From contig DATJVP010000112.1 of NCBI GenBank assembly GCA_035581425.1, positions 1 to 42,801 of the forward strand: a stretch of DNA of 42,801 nt, written 5' to 3'. The notes beneath the pieces are model-generated. The model saw only the letters and a list, made by a program, of their open reading frames with translations. It was not told where the DNA came from and made no database searches. Origin of the DNA: DASZHJ01 sp035581425 (GTDB lineage: Bacteria; Pseudomonadota; Alphaproteobacteria; ATCC43930; CGMCC-115725). Positions 23,686-31,234 of this stretch are shown piece by piece; within the stretch, counting starts at the first letter, position 1; every line of letters begins with the position of its first letter. Both the position numbers and the translations under genes were made by a program.

Positions 23686-24306
23686 TCAGAATTCGATGCC
23701 CGCTTGCGCCTTCACCCCCGCACGGAAGGGATGTTTCACGAGCTTCATCTCCGTGACGAGGTCCGCGATTTCCAAGAGCTCCGGCTTGGCGTTCCGTCCG
23801 GTGACGATGACGTGGAGGTCGCGCGGCTTCGCCGCGAGCGTCGCCACCACCTCCGCGACCGGAAGATAATCGTAGCGCAGGACGATGTTGAGTTCATCGA
23901 GCAAGACGAGCCGGTAGGAGGGGTCGGCGAGCATCGCCTTCGCTGCTTCCCAGGCAGCGCGAGCAGCGGCGATGTCGCGCGCGCGGTCCTGCGTCTCCCA
24001 GGTGAAGCCCTCGCCCATCGCCTTCATGGTCACGAGATCGGGGAAGCGTTGCAGCACCGAGCGCTCGCCGGTCGCCCAGGCTCCCTTGACGAACTGCACG
24101 ATACCGACGCGCATGCCGTGGCCGAGGCAGCGCAGCACCATGCCGAAGGCCGCGGTCGATTTTCCCTTGCCGGTGCCGGTGTGCACGATGACGAGGCCGC
24201 GCTCCTCGGTCTTGGTCGCGAGGATGCGCTGGCGCACGGCCTTACGCAGCGCCGCCTTCTCGGCGTGGCGCCGGTTGAGTTCCTCCTCGCTCTGGGGATC
24301 GCTCAT
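23686..24306 (-). CDS. cobO: Cob(I)yrinic acid a,c-diamide adenosyltransferase
   Basis: Adds the 5'-deoxyadenosyl group from ATP to the reduced cobalt of cobyrinic acid a,c-diamide. It has 206 aa, of the CobO/BtuR/CobA(Salmonella) type. The P-loop is in VIVHTGTGKGKSTAAFGMVLR, followed by VGIVQFVKGAW, GEGFTWETQDRARD, YRLVLLDELNIVLRYDYL and the HVIVTGRNAKPELLEIADLVTEM end typical of the family. ATG at 24306 overlaps the cobN stop by 4 bp. Confidence 0.97.
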   Translation of the reverse strand: MSDPQSEEELNRRHAEKAALRKAVRQRILATKTEERGLVIVHTGTGKGKSTAAFGMVLRCLGHGMRVGIVQFVKGAWATGERSVLQRFPDLVTMKAMGEGFTWETQDRARDIAAARAAWEAAKAMLADPSYRLVLLDELNIVLRYDYLPVAEVVATLAAKPRDLHVIVTGRNAKPELLEIADLVTEMKLVKHPFRAGVKAQAGIEF

Positions 24307-27300
24307 GGCCTCGCCTCCCGCAGGACCGTGTCGCGGAGGCTGTTGCTGCGGGGTTTCCAGAGCCCGCGGTCGATTGCCTCGGCGAAGCGTTGCGCCATCT
24401 CCGCGAGCGCCGCGGGATTGCGCTCGCTAAGAAAGCGGCGTACCTCGGGATTGCCGAGATAGGCGTCGTAGACGGCGTCGAATTGGCGATCGCTCACGGC
24501 ATGCGCGGTCGCTGCGAAAGCGAAAAGGTAATCGACGGTCGCCGCCATCTCGAAGCCGCCCTTGTAGCCATGCCGCAGCATCGCGCCGATCCACTTCGGG
24601 TTGATGACACGGGCGCGCACGACGCGGGCGATTTCCTCGGTGAGGGTTACCGCGCGCGGTCGCTCCGGGCGCGAGTGGTCCATATGATAGACCGCCGGCG
24701 TCGTGCCCGCGAGATGCCGCACCGTCGCCGCGAGCCCACCCTCGAACTGGTAATAGTCGTCGCTGTCGAGGATGTCGTGCTCGTGATTGTCCTGGTTCTG
24801 CACGACGGCCTCCACGGCGCCGAGTCGCGTGCGGAAGGCGCCCGCGTCCTCCACGCCCTCGTCCCCGGCGCCGTAGCGGTAGGAGCCCCAGGCGAGATAG
24901 GCGGCGGCGAGATCGCCGTCGTCGCGCCAGAGCCGCTCGTCGATGAGCGCCTGCAGCCCCGCTCCGTAGGCACCAGGTTTCGAGCCGAAGACGCGGGCGC
25001 CCGCGCGACGCGCGGCCTCGGCTTCGGGAACGCCTGCCGCGACGAGGGAGGCATGCTCGGCGGCCACGCTCTCGGCGAGCGGGTTGACCGCTGGCGGCTC
25101 GTCGAGGGCCGCGACGGCTCGCGCGGCGCTGTCGAGGAGGTCGATCAGGTTTGCGAAGGCGTCGCGGAAGAATCCGGAGACGCGGAAGGTCACGTCGACG
25201 CGGGGACGGCCGAGGAGGCTTTGCGGCAGCACCTCGAATCCGACGACCCTGCCGGTAGTGGGCTCCCAGCGCGGGCGCACGCCCATCAACGCCAGCGCTT
25301 GCGCCACGTCGTCGCCGCCCGTGCGCATGTTGGCGGTGCCCCAGGCGGAGAGCGCGATTCGCCTGGGATAGCTCCCGTGTTCCTGCGCGTGGCGCTCGAC
25401 GAGGAGCGCCGCCGACTTCCAGCCGAGCGCCCAGGCTGCGGGCGTCGGCAGCGCGCGGGTGTCTACGGAGTAGAAATTGCGCCCCGTCGGCAGTACCTCC
25501 GGCCGTCCGCGGCTCGGCGCGCCGGAAGGGCCAGGCGGGACGAAACGGCCCGCAAGGCCTCGCAGCAATCCCTCGATCTCGGCCGCACCCGACGCCGCGA
25601 GCGCCGGCGCAAGGCGTGCGCGGAGCTCCTGCAGCACGGCCCGCGTGCGCGTCCAGCCTGCCTCGGCCGAGGAGGTGTCGGCGACGAGCGCGCGTCCCAG
25701 CGCTTCCAATCGCTCGACGGTATCGCCGGTGCTCCGCCACGGCGCTTCGCCTGCGAGCGCCGGGGGTCGCGGGCCCGCCCAGTCGCGTGCGAGATCGGCG
25801 TCAAGCGGATCGAAGCCGAGACCGAGATCGCCGGCGAGCGCCCGCAGCAGCGAGTCTTGCTCGGGCTGCGTTCCCCGCGGCAGGCGCGCGAGGGCCATGA
25901 GCAGGTCGGCGCGGTTGTCGTCCTCCGGCGAGGAGCCGAAGACGTGCAGTCCGCCGCGGATTTGCCGCTCCTTGATCTCGCAGAGATAGCCGTCGAGCTT
26001 CGGGAGCGCCGTCTCCACCGTCTCCGCCTCGGCGATACCGCATTCCTCGGCGATACCGCTCGCGCGCGCGGTTTCGAGGATGCGGAGCGCCAAGGGCTTC
26101 ACGCGGCGAGGATCCCCGGAGGCCGCCGCGAAATACTCGTCGACGAGCCGCTCCAACTCCGCCAGCGCGCCATAGCTTCCCGCGCGTGTCAGCGGCGGCG
26201 TCAAGTGATCGACGATCACCGCTTGCGACCGGCGCTTCGCCTGCGTGCCCTCGCCGGGATCGTTGACGATGAAGGGATAGAGATGCGGGAGCGGACCGAG
26301 CGCCGCTTCGGGGAAGCACTCCGCCGAGAGCGCGACCGCCTTGCCCGGCAGCCATTCGAGATTGCCGTGCTTGCCGACATGGACGACCGCTTGCGCACGG
26401 AAGCCGTCGGCGAGCCAGGCATGGAAGGCGAGATAGCCGTGTGGCGGCACGAGGGCGGGATCGTGCTGGCTGGCAAGGGGATCGAGGTTGTAGCCGCGCG
26501 CAGGCTGGATCGCGACGACGACGTTGCCGAATCGCAAAGCGGGGACCGCGAATGTGCCGCAATCGAGCTCGCCCGGGCGGAAAAACGGATCGCGCTCGGG
26601 CGGGCCCCAGCGCTCGCTCACGCGCTCCTGCACCGCGCGCGGCAGGCTCGCGAGATAGGCGTTGTAGCTCGCGCAGGAGAAACTCTCCTCGCCCATGCGG
26701 TCCCCATGCGTCAGCGCATTGGTCGGGCCCGCGAGAAGCTTCGTCATGAGGTCATCGCCATCGGCGGGGATATCGCCGACGCGATAGCCCGCCGCGGCGA
26801 GCGCACGCAGGATCGCGACCACGCTCGCGGGCGTGTCGAGGCCGACGCCGTTGCCGACGCGCCCGTTCTTGTTCGGATAATTCGCGAGTACGAGCGCGAC
26901 CCGCCGCTCTGCGGGCGGCGTGCGGCGAAGTCGCACCCAGTTGCGCGCGAGCTCCGCGACAAAGGCGACGCGGTCGGCGACGGGCTGATGGCGCACGAGG
27001 TCGGCCTCGGTCAGCGGATCGCGTTGCGCCTCGCCCTTGAAGGAGAGGGCGCGCGTCACGATCCGGCCGTCCACTTCCGGCAGTGCCACTGCCATCGCGA
27101 CGTCGCGGGGATCGAGCCCGCGCGTGCCCTCGCGCCAGCGATCGATACTGCCGCTCGCGAGAATCACCTGCAGCACCGGACAATCGCCGGCCAGCGCGGG
27201 AGCCGCAGGTCCGCCAGGCGCTGCGACCGAGAAGCCCGTCGCATTGAGTACGATCTCCGGCGCTGCCGCGGCGAAGCTCTCGGCGAGGATCGCCTGTGCC

Positions 27301-28040
27301 TGCGTATCGCGCAGGCTCTGCGCGAAGAGCGGGAGCGGATTCAACCCGCGCGCGGCGAGCGCCGCGATAAGCGCGTCGATAGGCGCGAGATCCGCCGCCT
27401 GCACGAGCGCACGATAGAAGAGGACCGCGGCTACCGGCGCTTCGGCCTGCCAGTGCCGCCGGATCGCCGCGAGGTCCGGCAAGGGCTCGCCGGGCCAATA
27501 GAGACCGGCGCGCAGCAGCGGACGCGGCTCGCGCCAGTCGACAGAACGGCCGAGCAGCGTCGCGGCGTAGCGCAGGAACTCCCGGGCATTGTCGGGGCCG
27601 CCCTCGACGAGGAAGCGCCAGAGGCGCTCGCACGCCTCGGGGGCGAGGGTCGAGAGCTGCGCCAATTCCGCGTCCGGCCGCTCGTCGCCGGGCAACAGTG
27701 CCAACGGAATGCCCTCGCCCCGGCAGGTCTCCACCACACGATCGATGCCGTAAGGCCAATATCCGCGGCCGCCGAGGAGCCGCACGACGACGAGCCGCGC
27801 CTTCGCGAGCACGGCCTCGACGTAGAGATCGACGGAGAGGTTGTGCCTGAGGCGCAGCAGGTTTGCGAGGCGGAGGCTCGGCGTCTCCGGCGCGCCGACG
27901 AGCGCTGACTGTGCCGCGGCGAGGCAGGCGATCTCGCTATCCGCCGCCGTCATCACGACGATCTCGCCGGGACTCTGGCCGAGATCGACCGCCGCCGCGC
28001 CGTCGAGGATCGTGCCGGGCTCAGCGGCTAGGAGATGCAT
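24303..28040 (-). CDS. cobN: Cobaltochelatase subunit CobN
   Basis: Large subunit of the ATP-dependent aerobic cobaltochelatase, which inserts cobalt into hydrogenobyrinic acid a,c-diamide together with a two-protein AAA+ motor. It has 1245 aa, against about 1275 for characterised CobN. Typical blocks include LGGRGYWPYGIDRVVE, LANYPNKNGRVGNGVGLDTP, WGPPERDPFFRPGELDCGTF, HAWLADGFRAQAVVHVGKHG followed by NLEWLPGK, EDNRADLLMALARLPRGTQP, TGRNFYSVDTRALPTPAAW and QNQDNHEHDILDSDDYYQFE. The motor genes (cobS and cobT of the chelatase, different from the genes of the same name here) are not in the window. The start is 12 bp after the cobW stop. Confidence 0.97.
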   Translation of the reverse strand: MHLLAAEPGTILDGAAAVDLGQSPGEIVVMTAADSEIACLAAAQSALVGAPETPSLRLANLLRLRHNLSVDLYVEAVLAKARLVVVRLLGGRGYWPYGIDRVVETCRGEGIPLALLPGDERPDAELAQLSTLAPEACERLWRFLVEGGPDNAREFLRYAATLLGRSVDWREPRPLLRAGLYWPGEPLPDLAAIRRHWQAEAPVAAVLFYRALVQAADLAPIDALIAALAARGLNPLPLFAQSLRDTQAQAILAESFAAAAPEIVLNATGFSVAAPGGPAAPALAGDCPVLQVILASGSIDRWREGTRGLDPRDVAMAVALPEVDGRIVTRALSFKGEAQRDPLTEADLVRHQPVADRVAFVAELARNWVRLRRTPPAERRVALVLANYPNKNGRVGNGVGLDTPASVVAILRALAAAGYRVGDIPADGDDLMTKLLAGPTNALTHGDRMGEESFSCASYNAYLASLPRAVQERVSERWGPPERDPFFRPGELDCGTFAVPALRFGNVVVAIQPARGYNLDPLASQHDPALVPPHGYLAFHAWLADGFRAQAVVHVGKHGNLEWLPGKAVALSAECFPEAALGPLPHLYPFIVNDPGEGTQAKRRSQAVIVDHLTPPLTRAGSYGALAELERLVDEYFAAASGDPRRVKPLALRILETARASGIAEECGIAEAETVETALPKLDGYLCEIKERQIRGGLHVFGSSPEDDNRADLLMALARLPRGTQPEQDSLLRALAGDLGLGFDPLDADLARDWAGPRPPALAGEAPWRSTGDTVERLEALGRALVADTSSAEAGWTRTRAVLQELRARLAPALAASGAAEIEGLLRGLAGRFVPPGPSGAPSRGRPEVLPTGRNFYSVDTRALPTPAAWALGWKSAALLVERHAQEHGSYPRRIALSAWGTANMRTGGDDVAQALALMGVRPRWEPTTGRVVGFEVLPQSLLGRPRVDVTFRVSGFFRDAFANLIDLLDSAARAVAALDEPPAVNPLAESVAAEHASLVAAGVPEAEAARRAGARVFGSKPGAYGAGLQALIDERLWRDDGDLAAAYLAWGSYRYGAGDEGVEDAGAFRTRLGAVEAVVQNQDNHEHDILDSDDYYQFEGGLAATVRHLAGTTPAVYHMDHSRPERPRAVTLTEEIARVVRARVINPKWIGAMLRHGYKGGFEMAATVDYLFAFAATAHAVSDRQFDAVYDAYLGNPEVRRFLSERNPAALAEMAQRFAEAIDRGLWKPRSNSLRDTVLREARP

Positions 28041-28052
28041 AGTGGATCGCGC

Positions 28053-29054
28053 TCACGCCTCGATTGCGGCGGCAATGGCCGCGCGATCGAGGCCCTTCCG
28101 GCCGATGACGACGAGGCGGCTCGCGCGCAGCTCGCCCGCGGCCCAGGGCCGGTCGAAATAGTGCTGCAGGCGCTCGCCCACGCCCTGGACGACCTGGCGG
28201 AACTCCTTCCCGGGAACGTCGAGGAAGCCCTTGAGGCGGAGGATGTCGTGCGCGGCGGCGAGCGCGCGAAGACGCGCGAGGAAGCCCGGCGTGTCCGAGA
28301 CCGGACCGCGCGCGACGACGAAGCTCTCGAAATCGTCGTGGTCGTGCCCGGGCTCGAGATCGTGATGCGAGGGACGGTTCGCGAGATCGTCCTCGGCGGC
28401 GGCGGCGAGGCCCAGCAGCACCGAGGGTGGCGCCACGCCGTGGCTCGCGGCGATCCATTTGGTCGCGGGGCGCAGTTTCGCCGCAAGCTCGGCCTCGGCA
28501 GCGGCCCGCGTCTCCGGCGTCATCAGGTCGGTCTTGTTGAGAACGACGAGATCGGCCGCGGCGAGCTGATCGGCAAAGACCTCCTCGAGCGGGTTGTCGT
28601 GGCTTTCCTCCGGGAGCGGAGCCTCCGCGAAGCGGCCCGCGGCGACGGCGGGACCGTCGACGACCGCGATCACGCCGTCGACGGTGACGCGCGCCTTCAC
28701 CTCGGGCCAAGCGAAGGCCTGCACGAGGGGCTTCGGAAGCGCGAGGCCCGAGGTCTCGATGAGGATGTGGTCGGGCGGCTCCGGCCGTTCCAGCAGGCGC
28801 TCGAGCGTGGGCAGGAAATCCTCGGCGACGGTGCAGCAGATGCAGCCGTTCGCGAGCTCGATCACGTCCTCCTCGGAGCAGCCCTCGACGCCGCAGCCCA
28901 GCAGGATCTCGCGGTCGACGCCGAGCTCGCCGAACTCATTGATGACGAGGGCGAGGCGCCGTCCCTCGGGACGCGCGACCAGGTGGCGCAACAGGCTCGT
29001 CTTGCCGGCGCCGAGGAAGCCGGTGATTACTGTGGCAGGGATCTTGCGCGTCAT
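28053..29054 (-). CDS. cobW: CobW-type G3E GTPase metallochaperone
   Basis: GTP-binding metallochaperone thought to deliver cobalt to CobN. It has 333 aa. The P-loop is ITGFLGAGKTSLLRHL, the metal-binding CxCC motif is in ELANGCICCTVAEDF, and NKTDL is the guanine-specificity motif. Metal-rich residues also occur late (DLEPGHDHDDFESF). It sits between cobU and cobN, the usual place for cobW. ATG at 29054 overlaps the cobU stop (ATGA); the frame upstream belongs to cobU in another register. Confidence 0.96.
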   Translation of the reverse strand: MTRKIPATVITGFLGAGKTSLLRHLVARPEGRRLALVINEFGELGVDREILLGCGVEGCSEEDVIELANGCICCTVAEDFLPTLERLLERPEPPDHILIETSGLALPKPLVQAFAWPEVKARVTVDGVIAVVDGPAVAAGRFAEAPLPEESHDNPLEEVFADQLAAADLVVLNKTDLMTPETRAAAEAELAAKLRPATKWIAASHGVAPPSVLLGLAAAAEDDLANRPSHHDLEPGHDHDDFESFVVARGPVSDTPGFLARLRALAAAHDILRLKGFLDVPGKEFRQVVQGVGERLQHYFDRPWAAGELRASRLVVIGRKGLDRAAIAAAIEA

Positions 29055-29623
29055 AGAGAGGTCTCCGCGGCGACGATGTCTTTGAGCGTGAGCGGGAGGC
29101 CGGCGGCCATCAGCACGACGCGATCCGCCTGAGCCGCGATCCGCTGGTGCAGCAGGCCCGCTTGATCCCGGAAGGAGCGCGCGAGCGCGTTCTCCGGCAC
29201 GATGCCCAGGCCCACTTCGTTGGCGACCAGCACCGCCGGCATCGGCATGGTCGCGAGCGCCGCGAGGAGGATCTCGCCCTCGCCCGCGGGGCCGCGCCCG
29301 GCGTGGAGCAGGTTCGCGAGCCAGAGCGTGAGGCAATCCACCAGCACGGGCCGGCTTGCCGCGCGGAGGCGGGAGGCGATCTCGAGCGGCTCCTCGATCG
29401 TCGTCCAGTGCGGCCCGCGACGCTCGCGGTGCCGCGCCACGCGCTCGGCCATCTCGGCGTCGCCCACGGTCGCAGTCGCGAGGTAGATCCCGCCGGTCGT
29501 GGCTCGCTCGATCATCGCCTCGCCGTGCCGGCTCTTGCCGGAGCGGGCGCCGCCGAGGATAAGCGTCACGCGCGGCAGGGCCACGTTCCTCGCGGGCGGA
29601 TTGACGGATGACTGTCCCAGCAT
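29051..29623 (-). CDS. cobU: Adenosylcobinamide kinase / adenosylcobinamide-phosphate guanylyltransferase
   Basis: Phosphorylates adenosylcobinamide and transfers GMP to give adenosylcobinamide-GDP. It has 190 aa and is also called CobP. It shows VTLILGGARSGKSRHGEAM (P-loop), ATATVGDAEMAERVARHRERR, WTTIEEPLEIA, VLVDCLTLWLANLL and VANEVGLGIVPENALARSFRD, all diagnostic. The ATG at 29623 has a very strong GGGAGGAGGGGG ribosome site; about 17 residues precede the first conserved strand. It is the first gene of the leftward cobU-cobW-cobN-cobO-SYLF-cobQ run and lies directly behind the cobalamin riboswitch. Confidence 0.96.
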   Translation of the reverse strand: MLGQSSVNPPARNVALPRVTLILGGARSGKSRHGEAMIERATTGGIYLATATVGDAEMAERVARHRERRGPHWTTIEEPLEIASRLRAASRPVLVDCLTLWLANLLHAGRGPAGEGEILLAALATMPMPAVLVANEVGLGIVPENALARSFRDQAGLLHQRIAAQADRVVLMAAGLPLTLKDIVAAETSL

Positions 29624-29694
29624 GACCCCCTCCTCCCACCGAGGACGGTTGGCGGTAACACGGATGACGAGGAGGTCTCCTGGCTCGGGGTCGT

Positions 29695-29845
29695 CGACCG
29701 CGGCGCCTTCCCAAATCCGGGCGCTCGTCCCGGACTCAGTGGCTGATGCCGCGATCTCGCCGCTTACAGTTGCGGGGGCAGCGCCGGCTTTACACCGGAC
29801 TTCCCTGTCTCGTCGCGAGAGCAGAGGCTAGCACGGCGTGGAGGG
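29695..29845 (-). promoter_or_regulatory. Cobalamin riboswitch
   Basis: Read leftward, the order is AGGGAAG (29806-29800), GTCCGGTG, then GCTGCCCCCGCAACTGTAAG (within 29782-29760, the B12-box core), GCCACTG (29743-29737), and GGGAAGGCG (29712-29704). All are hallmark blocks of the adenosylcobalamin riboswitch in correct order and spacing. It lies 70-220 bases before the cobU start. Downstream, ACCTCCTC (29676-29669) can pair with the GGGAGGAGG ribosome site of cobU (about 29637-29629), which suggests control of translation initiation. The exact 5' edge is uncertain. Confidence 0.95.
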
Positions 29846-29900
29846 CGAAAGAAGCCGGACACCGACGTGAGAGGCGTGCCAGAGACGAGATATTCCCTTT

Positions 29901-29930
29901 TTGTAGTCCAAGGCATTGATAAGACTACAA
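29901..29930. promoter_or_regulatory. Operator-like dyad 1 upstream of the HTH gene
   Basis: TTGTAGTC (29901-29908) and GACTACAA (29923-29930) form a perfect 8-bp inverted repeat around a 14-base centre, in an AT-rich stretch. A second dyad with the same TTGTAG/CTACA half-sites starts 63 bp further on. The most likely binder is the HTH protein encoded downstream. Because the site also lies just upstream of the leftward riboswitch transcript, it could touch that promoter too. Confidence 0.5.
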
Positions 29931-29963
29931 GAGACGCATGTGGGCGATTACGAATAGATTGAT

Positions 29964-29992
29964 TTGTAGATCAAGTTTATTGACTTCTACAT
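29964..29992. promoter_or_regulatory. Operator-like dyad 2 upstream of the HTH gene
   Basis: TTGTAG (29964-29969) and CTACAT (29987-29992) repeat the half-sites of the first dyad with an inner spacing of 17 bases (18 in the first when measured between TTGTAG and CTACAA). The centres of the two dyads are about 62 bp apart, close to six helical turns, which would place bound proteins on the same face of the DNA. It lies 45 bases before the HTH start codon. Confidence 0.45.
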
Positions 29993-30036
29993 CAAGACCG
30001 TTCAGCTTCTCGAGGTTTCACTCGAGGGATCGACAG

Positions 30037-30414
30037 ATGAGCGACCTCATCCACGAGATTTTTCGTCAGGCGCGAATCCGGAACCTCTCCAAAGCCCGTC
30101 TCGCCGACAAGGCGGGAGTGCGGCCAGAGACGCTCTCGCGACTCAAGCACCGTGAGAATTTTGACGTGCGCACGCTGAGCTCGCTCGCGCTCGCCGTCGG
30201 CTGCCGCCTTGCGCTGGTGCCGCTCGAACTCGGTGAGGATGCAGTTTTTTCGCCGCGTGAGAATGCGCGGGCCAAGGCAAAGTCCCGGCGGCTCGACGAG
30301 GAAATGATCGAGTCGCGATTGGCCTCGCGCGAGGAGGTTCAGCGGCGCAACGCCTTCTTCGCCTTCCCGAACGCGCAGTTTCGGATCAAGCCGCTCACGC
30401 CGAAGAAGAGCTGA
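30037..30414 (+). CDS. HTH (XRE-like) DNA-binding protein, probable antitoxin
   Basis: A 125-aa protein with an N-terminal Cro/CI-type helix-turn-helix (LSKARLADKAGVRPETLSRL, then a DVRTLSSLALAVGCRLALVPL segment typical of antitoxin-like XRE regulators). The C-terminal half is charged (ENARAKAKSRRLDEEMIESR) and ends with a short aromatic/basic tail. ATG at 30037 follows GAGGGA; the frame is open further upstream, but that part runs through the operator-like dyads. The nucleotidyltransferase-fold gene starts 3 bp after its stop. The pair looks like an antitoxin-toxin operon; the second half could bind the partner. The AT-rich promoter contrasts with the surrounding GC-rich DNA. Confidence 0.8.
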   Translation: MSDLIHEIFRQARIRNLSKARLADKAGVRPETLSRLKHRENFDVRTLSSLALAVGCRLALVPLELGEDAVFSPRENARAKAKSRRLDEEMIESRLASREEVQRRNAFFAFPNAQFRIKPLTPKKS

Positions 30415-30417
30415 TCG

Positions 30418-31212
30418 GTGGCCGCAGGACCTGAAGGCGGGGCTGCCTTCACCGCGGCGGAAGCCCTCGAAGTCGCGCGCCGACTCCAGGAGGTTCCCTC
30501 CATCGTGCTCGTCGGGGGTCAAGCCTTGAACTTCTGGGCGGAGCAATTCCGTGGCGACGTCCCGGAGATCGATCGCCTCGCGCCATTCGAAAGCAGGGAC
30601 ATCGATTTTCTCGCCAGCGTTCGTGACGTGGAGGCCTGCGCGAGGTGCCTCGGGGGAACCGCGAGATATCCGAGCATCGATCAAGTCAACACGCCCGAGG
30701 TCGGCGTCGTTCATTGCATCCTGAACGGCAAGGAGCTGAAGATCGATTTCCTCGGATATCTCGCCGGACTGAGTTCCGACCGCGTCAGAGAGGCCGCTAT
30801 CGAGGCAACGGTTGACGGCGTCGTGCTGCACGTCATGCATCCGATCAACATCGTGCGGAGCCGGATCGCGAACGTCATCCAGCTACGGCGCAGCGATGCC
30901 CTCGCGCTGCGTCAAGCGCGCACCGCTTCCTACGTCGCCGCTGAGTTCATCCGGCGAGCGGCGACGGAGGATCCGCGCATCGCTCTTGATCTGATCGAAG
31001 CGGTTCTCGAGATCGCGCTCTCGCGCGACGGTATCAAGGCATGGCACGCATTCGAGATCGACGTGTTTTCCGCCATGCGGTCATTTCAAGGGCTTCCCGC
31101 AGCTTTTGCCGAACGGAGGCTGCCGCAAATGCTAGGCCAGCTCGCGGGCAAGCGAAAGCGATTCGCGGACAACCAAAAGCGGCGGAAAGATCGCGAGTCT
31201 TCGCGTCGCTAG
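30418..31212 (+). CDS. Nucleotidyltransferase-fold protein, probable toxin (AbiEii-like)
   Basis: A 264-aa protein with polymerase-beta-type nucleotidyltransferase features: IVLVGGQALNFWAEQ (GG motif at residues 33-34), the two-Asp SRDIDFLASV (Asp61, Asp63), and a later third carboxylate strand KELKIDFLGYL. A second block, HPINIVRSRIANVIQL, resembles the substrate-binding helix of AbiEii/MenT-like toxins. The C-terminus is Lys/Arg-rich. The start is GTG at 30418, 3 bp after the HTH gene. AbiE-type toxins transfer nucleotides to RNA or tRNA; that reaction here is inferred, not shown. The alternative is an antibiotic nucleotidyltransferase-like enzyme, less likely with an HTH partner. Confidence 0.75.
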   Translation: MAAGPEGGAAFTAAEALEVARRLQEVPSIVLVGGQALNFWAEQFRGDVPEIDRLAPFESRDIDFLASVRDVEACARCLGGTARYPSIDQVNTPEVGVVHCILNGKELKIDFLGYLAGLSSDRVREAAIEATVDGVVLHVMHPINIVRSRIANVIQLRRSDALALRQARTASYVAAEFIRRAATEDPRIALDLIEAVLEIALSRDGIKAWHAFEIDVFSAMRSFQGLPAAFAERRLPQMLGQLAGKRKRFADNQKRRKDRESSRR

Positions 31213-31234
31213 GATTGCGGCCGATCGAGCGCCC

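Noticed and set aside
24390..27908. Long rightward open frame (1172 codons) opposite cobN
   Set aside because: It is the mirror of cobN in GC-rich DNA. The translation is rich in Arg/Glu/Ala with no recognisable family block, while the opposite strand encodes an unmistakable CobN.
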